Shown one piece after another: positions 44,009 through 47,412 of a stretch of DNA of 47,412 nucleotides. Position 1 is the stretch's first letter; every line of letters starts with the position of its first letter. Made by a program: the position numbers and the translations under genes. Under the pieces are notes generated by a model. It did no database searches and had not been told where the DNA came from. It saw only the letters and a program-made list of their open reading frames with translations. Origin of the DNA: Bacillota bacterium (GTDB taxonomy: Bacteria; Bacillota; DTU030; DUMP01); NCBI GenBank assembly GCA_012799605.1, contig JAAZKX010000031.1, positions 1 to 47,412 on the forward strand. Direction: 5' to 3'.

Positions 44009-45001
44009 ATGAAAATGGAAAAAAAAGAACGCGTTTTAGCCGCCATTCAGAAAGAAGAAGTGGACCGCCCCCCATTTGGGATGTGGTATCATGTACCGCA
44101 TGTAGATCAGGATCCGGTGCATCTGGCAGAGATTCAAATTCAACAAGCGCAAGATTATGACCTTGATTTCATCAAGCTTATGCCCTTTGGTAACTATTCT
44201 GCTGCCGATTTTGGGCTGAGCTGTACCTACCATTGTACTGCCGATAAGCCGGTTTTTGAACGCAAATTTGCTATTGAAGACCCAAAAGAGTGGAGCGAAC
44301 TGAAGCCCCTGCCAGGTATTTTTGGTAACCATGGAAAAACAGTAATGATAGCCCAGCAAGTGGCCCGACAACAAAAAAAAGCGGGGCTGGAGTTACCCTT
44401 TGTCCAGACTGTTTTCAGCCCTTTGACCACGGCCAAAAAGTTAGCTGGCATGCGCTTATTCCAGGATATGCGGAGCCATCCACAGCATGTCCATGCCGCA
44501 CTGGCGGCGATCACCGAGACTAGTATCAATTTTGTAGTGGAAAATTTAAATGCTGGTGTAGCTGGCTTCTTTTTTGCCACCCAGTGTGCCACCCGGGACT
44601 GGGTTACCGAGGACGAATATAAAGAATTCGGGCTTTTTTATGATCTGAAAGTGATCGAAGCCTTCACCGATTCAACATTCTTTAATATTTTACACATTCA
44701 CGGCGACAATACTTGGTTCAATCTACTGGCCACCTATCCTGTGCACTGCTTGAATTGGCACGATCGTTGGTCAGAACCGGATCTGGCCACTGCGCGCAAA
44801 ATATCTAATAAGTGTTTCATGGGCGGAATCAACGAGATCTGGCTCAAGACAGCTAAGCCGGAACAGATTGTCAAGCACATCCGGGAAGCTGTCATAGCTG
44901 CCGGAATCCGCGGACTTATGATAACGCCCGGTTGCGTAGCCGATCCCACCACACCAGTGGAAAACTTTATTGCCTGCCGGGAAGCCTTAGGGCACCTTTA
45001 A
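44009..45001 (+). CDS. UroD/MtaA-like protein 2 (putative methyltransferase)
   Basis: A 330-residue paralogue of the preceding protein with the same layout: KKERVLAAIQKEEVDRPPFGMWYH at the start, VQTVFSPLTTAKKLAG in the middle (compare VVVTVFNPLTTAAKM), H229-I-H231 in LHIHGD, LNWHDRW, and C309 in TPGCVAD. It therefore shares H-x-H plus a C-terminal Cys as possible metal ligands. AAGGAGGGG lies 6 bases upstream of ATG 44009, and the gap to the first copy is 25 bases. The two may form a heterodimer or act on sequential methyl transfers; that is inference. Confidence 0.8.
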   Translation: MKMEKKERVLAAIQKEEVDRPPFGMWYHVPHVDQDPVHLAEIQIQQAQDYDLDFIKLMPFGNYSAADFGLSCTYHCTADKPVFERKFAIEDPKEWSELKPLPGIFGNHGKTVMIAQQVARQQKKAGLELPFVQTVFSPLTTAKKLAGMRLFQDMRSHPQHVHAALAAITETSINFVVENLNAGVAGFFFATQCATRDWVTEDEYKEFGLFYDLKVIEAFTDSTFFNILHIHGDNTWFNLLATYPVHCLNWHDRWSEPDLATARKISNKCFMGGINEIWLKTAKPEQIVKHIREAVIAAGIRGLMITPGCVADPTTPVENFIACREALGHL

Positions 45002-45028
45002 TCCGGCCTCGTGCTTACACGTAATTAA

Positions 45029-45059
45029 CCCCGGTGCTAACGATAGCGCTGCACCGGGG
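45029..45059 (+). terminator. Stem-loop after the UroD-like genes
   Basis: CCCCGGTGC (45029-45037) pairs perfectly with GCACCGGGG (45051-45059), loop of 13. Only a weak T-tract follows (TCAGCTGTTTAT). It probably ends the cluster transcript. Confidence 0.55.
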
Positions 45060-45090
45060 GTCAGCTGTTTATAAAGGAGAGACATCAGCA

Positions 45091-45156
45091 GTGCACTATC
45101 CCCGAACCTTAATTATTTTATTTGTTTTCATCAGCCTCCTAGCCCCCGCCGCCTAG
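45091..45156 (+). pseudogene. Signal-peptide-like remnant of a secreted protein gene
   Basis: AAAGGAG (45073-45079) precedes GTG 45091, which opens a 21-codon frame reading VHYPRTLIILFVFISLLAPA with a further Ala and then TAG. This is a complete signal-peptide pattern up to the cleavage site, then a stop; sequence beyond it shows no continued frame. It looks like the decayed start of a secreted protein similar in design to the deacetylase downstream, but a tiny hydrophobic peptide cannot be excluded. Confidence 0.4.
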
Positions 45157-45325
45157 GCTGTTTTCTTGGCCCCAGCTATCCGGTGACACGGCTGAAGCTG
45201 GTTCTAATCTTCCATTACGGTTTCAATTTATCCTCCGGTGATGTCGCAGCTCTTTTTTACGACCTCTATTGCTGCAGCTTTAAACCGTTCCTAAAAAACC
45301 TTTTTCGATTTGGAAATTATGACTA

Positions 45326-45355
45326 TTCACAAGCGCCCTATTATTTTGTTACAAT
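45326..45355 (+). promoter_or_regulatory. Sigma-A-type promoter with a long leader
   Basis: TTCACA (45326-45331) and TACAAT (45350-45355) with an 18-base spacer. It predicts a transcript start near 45362, 300 bases before the deacetylase gene, with a terminator inside the leader. Bases 45157-45325 show nothing I can identify. Confidence 0.5.
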
Positions 45356-45513
45356 ATGTATGTATATGCAACCTTTGTCAATTAGCGGCGGCTGGGCCCG
45401 CCTGCCGGCGGTATAAAGTGTTGATCAGCCGTCAGCACACCTGAGCGCCCGAAAACATAACCTAATCATCTGTAGCCCCGGCGCGAAGGCGTAACCAAAA
45501 TTGCCCCCAACCA

Positions 45514-45572
45514 AATCAGCCCCGGTGTTGCTGTGCAAACGGCGGCGCCGCGGGTTGATTTTTAATTTTTCC
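45514..45572 (+). terminator. Terminator within the deacetylase leader
   Basis: AATCAGCCCCGG (45514-45525) pairs with CCGCGGGTTGATT (45548-45560) with one wobble and one bulge, followed by TTTTTAATTTTT. It lies between the promoter at 45326 and the gene at 45665, so it may act as an attenuator. Confidence 0.6.
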
Positions 45573-45664
45573 TAAAAGAGGAGTTCCCTTATCTTAAGGC
45601 GTATTTTAGCCCAGAGAATTACCCTGACCAAAACTTAACTTACACCAAAGGAGCGATAACTGAT

Positions 45665-47065
45665 ATGACCTGCCGCACAATTTCGATCCTGCTGTTTTTG
45701 CTCTTGACCCTGGGCGCAGTCCAGCCGGTCGAAGCTACAGCCACATCCATAGCCCCGGCAGCCCCGGTAACCCGCCTCGAGCTGGCCCAAATCCTAAGCC
45801 AAGCCTTAAATCTGCCCCCGGCCGCAGCCCCGGCCCCATTTATTGATTTACCGCCGGCCGGCCCCGATAGCGCCGCCATCGGCAAAGTCCACGAAGCCGG
45901 GCTCATGCATGGCTTTCCCGGCAGCCTTTTTTCCCCCGGCCAAAAAGTTACCCGAGCCCAAGCCGTAGCCGTACTTATAACCGCCGCCGGCCAAATTTCA
46001 TCCGGCCCGGCCGCCCGGGCCAATCCCGCTAAAGAGCGTAGCTTAGCCCTGTTTCCCTTTACCGATGTTCCCGCCCGCCACTGGGCCCATGCCGCCATCA
46101 GCCGTGCCTGGCAGCAAGGATTAGTCGCCGGCCCCCAAGCCGACCGCTTTTTTCCCGATCAGCCGGTAACCGGCTGGGAATTAGCCCAGCTACTACACCG
46201 ATTTCTAGGGCCCGAAGCCTGCACCCGGGCCGGATTGATCCACCTGGTACATAAAGACCCGCCGCCAAAACCCGGGCACCAAGCCCGGCAAGTGCCAGTA
46301 CTTCTTTATCATCATCTAGCTCCGGCCGGGAGCGGATTTGACACCAACTACGCAACCATCACCCCGGAAGAATTCGCTTGGCAGATGCAGTACCTCGCCG
46401 ATAACGGCTACCGGGTCCTAGATGCCGCCGAGCTAACAGCCTTTCTCCGGGGCGAACTTTCAGCACCAAAGCGTTCCGTAGCCATTACTTTCGATGACGG
46501 CTACGCCAGCAACCTCAAATATGCCTTCCCGATCCTAAAACAGCATAAATTTCACGCTATCTTACACATCATCAGCGGCACCGTACCCGATCAGCCTCAA
46601 CAGCCCTATGACCCAACCCGGCTACAATCCCTATCATGGCCCGAACTACAACAGCTGGCCGCCTCCGGCCTGATCACCATCGCCTCCCACACCCACAACC
46701 AGCACATCTACGTGCCCCAAGCAGCCGGAGGCAGCGACCGCCCGGCACTAGTGGCCCGCATCACCGACCCGAACACCGGCCGGCCAGAAACAGAAACAGC
46801 ACATTACAGACGCATCCTGACCGATCTAACAACCTCCCGCCAACAACTAGAGGAGAAAATAAAACAGCCGGTCACCATCCTAGCCTATCCCTACGGCATC
46901 AGCGACCAAGCCGCCCACCGCGCCGCCGCCGAAGCCGGCTTTACCCTTACCTTCAGCACCCGCGCCGCCCCAGCCCCAAGAAAAAGCGGCACAACCAACG
47001 TCCCCCGGCTAGTAGTACCCCCCGGACTTACCCCCGAAGACTTCCATCGCCTACTCACCCAATAA
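45665..47065 (+). CDS. Secreted polysaccharide deacetylase with SLH motifs
   Basis: A 466-residue secreted protein: signal peptide (1-24), about three S-layer-homology motifs (about 33-180, VTRAQAVAVLI, FTDVPARHWAHAAISRAWQQGLV, FFPDQPVTGWELAQLL), then a carbohydrate-esterase-4/NodB domain (about 208-460). Metal and catalytic residues are D277/D278 in TFDDGY and H342/H347 in SHTHNQH, where the five-residue spacing matches PgaB/IcaB-type poly-GlcNAc deacetylases; AYPYG is at 407-411. SLH motifs should tether it to the wall. Probable targets are peptidoglycan or exopolysaccharide. ATG 45665 follows AAAGGAG. Confidence 0.9.
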   Translation: MTCRTISILLFLLLTLGAVQPVEATATSIAPAAPVTRLELAQILSQALNLPPAAAPAPFIDLPPAGPDSAAIGKVHEAGLMHGFPGSLFSPGQKVTRAQAVAVLITAAGQISSGPAARANPAKERSLALFPFTDVPARHWAHAAISRAWQQGLVAGPQADRFFPDQPVTGWELAQLLHRFLGPEACTRAGLIHLVHKDPPPKPGHQARQVPVLLYHHLAPAGSGFDTNYATITPEEFAWQMQYLADNGYRVLDAAELTAFLRGELSAPKRSVAITFDDGYASNLKYAFPILKQHKFHAILHIISGTVPDQPQQPYDPTRLQSLSWPELQQLAASGLITIASHTHNQHIYVPQAAGGSDRPALVARITDPNTGRPETETAHYRRILTDLTTSRQQLEEKIKQPVTILAYPYGISDQAAHRAAAEAGFTLTFSTRAAPAPRKSGTTNVPRLVVPPGLTPEDFHRLLTQ

Positions 47066-47100
47066 CCGCGCCCCTTCATCAGTACACCGCGCACCCCCTC

Positions 47101-47252
47101 GTAGGGGCCGGCCTCCGCGCCGGCCCGTGTCCCCAAACCGCGCACCTTCATCAACGCACCCCGCACCCCCATTGACCCCTTCCCGATCCCGCGGGCGGCT
47201 TCTTAACACCTACCGCACCCATGTGTAGGGGCGGGGCTCCGTCCCCGCCCGT
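47101..47252. repeat. Composite palindromic repeats, right flank
   Basis: Two hairpin units of the left-end family: GTAGGGG plus arms 47104-47111/47118-47125 (loop CTCCGC) and 47228-47235/47242-47249 (loop CTCCGT). The linker CGCACCTTCATCAACG follows the first. Bases 47169-47198 closely match 116-145 at the left end, with the third hairpin lost after its first arm. No gene is seen in 47066-47333. Confidence 0.85.
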
Positions 47253-47333
47253 GCCCCCATACCCCGCACCCCCACCAACGTACCGCGCACCCCATAACCT
47301 TACCCGCAAACCGAACAGAAAGGATGACCCCCA

Positions 47334-47412
47334 TTGCCAAAACTCCATCCCCATATCTTCCGCGAATACGACATCCGCGGCCTCACCGCCACCGAGCTCA
47401 CCCCCGCTTGGA
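47334..47412 (+). CDS. Phosphomannomutase/phosphoglucomutase, N-terminal part only
   Basis: The window ends within this gene. The 26 complete codons read (M)PKLHPHIFREYDIRGLTATE and on, the classic start of the alpha-D-phosphohexomutase family (FREYDIRG). TTG 47334 is the first possible start because TGA lies in frame just upstream (47325-47327); AAAGGA is at 47319-47324. It should interconvert hexose 1- and 6-phosphates for polysaccharide synthesis. The catalytic phosphoserine lies beyond the edge. Confidence 0.8.
   Translation, partial: MPKLHPHIFREYDIRGLTATELTPAW

Noticed and set aside
42976-45001. Heme biosynthesis uroporphyrinogen decarboxylases (hemE)
   Set aside because: The characteristic N-terminal RQAGRY-type motif is missing in both and there are no other heme genes nearby.
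45183-45416. 77-codon open frame in the gap before the deacetylase gene
   Set aside because: No ribosome-binding site or recognisable pattern, and it contains the promoter at 45326-45355.
45446-45480. GCCCGAAAACATAACCT, reminiscent of the 3' part of the c-di-AMP (ydaO) riboswitch
   Set aside because: The conserved 5' segments are not present; likely chance similarity.
46636-47175. 179-codon open frame overlapping the deacetylase end and right repeats
   Set aside because: Composition is Arg/Pro/His/Thr-rich, out of frame with the conserved NodB domain and running into repeats.

Overview
The window looks like a chromosomal segment of an endospore-forming, Gram-positive anaerobe of the Clostridia/Firmicutes type with a moderately GC-rich genome. 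The evidence is a WalR/WalK system with YycH and YycI, a complete gerA-type germination operon, the sporulation pair ytrH-ytrI, a LysM-containing glycoside hydrolase 18, strong Shine-Dalgarno sequences, and frequent GTG/TTG starts. No rRNA, tRNA, CRISPR array, transposase or phage gene was seen.

Layout. (1) 1-430: composite GC-rich palindromic repeats, which recur at 47100-47255. (2) 482-5156: walR-walK-yycH-yycI. (3) 5309-14000: promoter, nine V-type ATPase genes in the order ntpF-I-K-E-C-G-A-B-D, and a terminator. The proteolipid carries residues associated with Na+ coupling. (4) 14061-16677: htrA and a stand-alone carboxyltransferase (pycB/oadA-like), followed by a candidate small RNA at about 16792-16882. 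(5) 16918-18544: an Hsp20 and two unrecognised small proteins, one 41% glutamine. (6) 18629-22530: gerAA-gerAB-gerAC on the minus strand with a possible sigma-G promoter. (7) 22627-28906: a histidine-phosphatase with a CTG start, ytrHI, a UPF0173 hydrolase, a GH18 lysin and a class A PBP. (8) 29039-34778: an MFS transporter, a lysine riboswitch with an NhaC/LysW-type transporter, rpoE (delta subunit) and pyrG. (9) 34853-45001: a more AT-rich island with a sigma-54 activator, a cysteine desulfidase behind a good -24/-12 promoter, a Liv-type ABC transporter (K-H-M-G-F) and two UroD/MtaA-like proteins. (10) 45002-47412: an RNA-like leader, an SLH/polysaccharide deacetylase gene, repeats, and the first 26 codons of a phosphohexomutase.

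Functional links. The wal genes, htrA, PBP, GH18 and deacetylase all concern the cell envelope. The V-ATPase and the NhaC-type carrier concern ion gradients. The least described system is the 34.8-45.0 kb island: a Cys-rich sigma-54 activator next to a cysteine desulfidase (the arrangement reported as CdsR-CdsB in Clostridioides difficile), followed by an amino-acid-type ABC importer and two putative corrinoid/methyl-transfer enzymes with an H-x-H motif. I infer, without proof, a regulon for taking up and breaking down a sulfur-containing or methylated amino-acid-like compound.

All calls come from reading sequence and translations by eye. Coordinates of starts were adjusted where a ribosome-binding site or a conserved N-terminus favoured a different codon.
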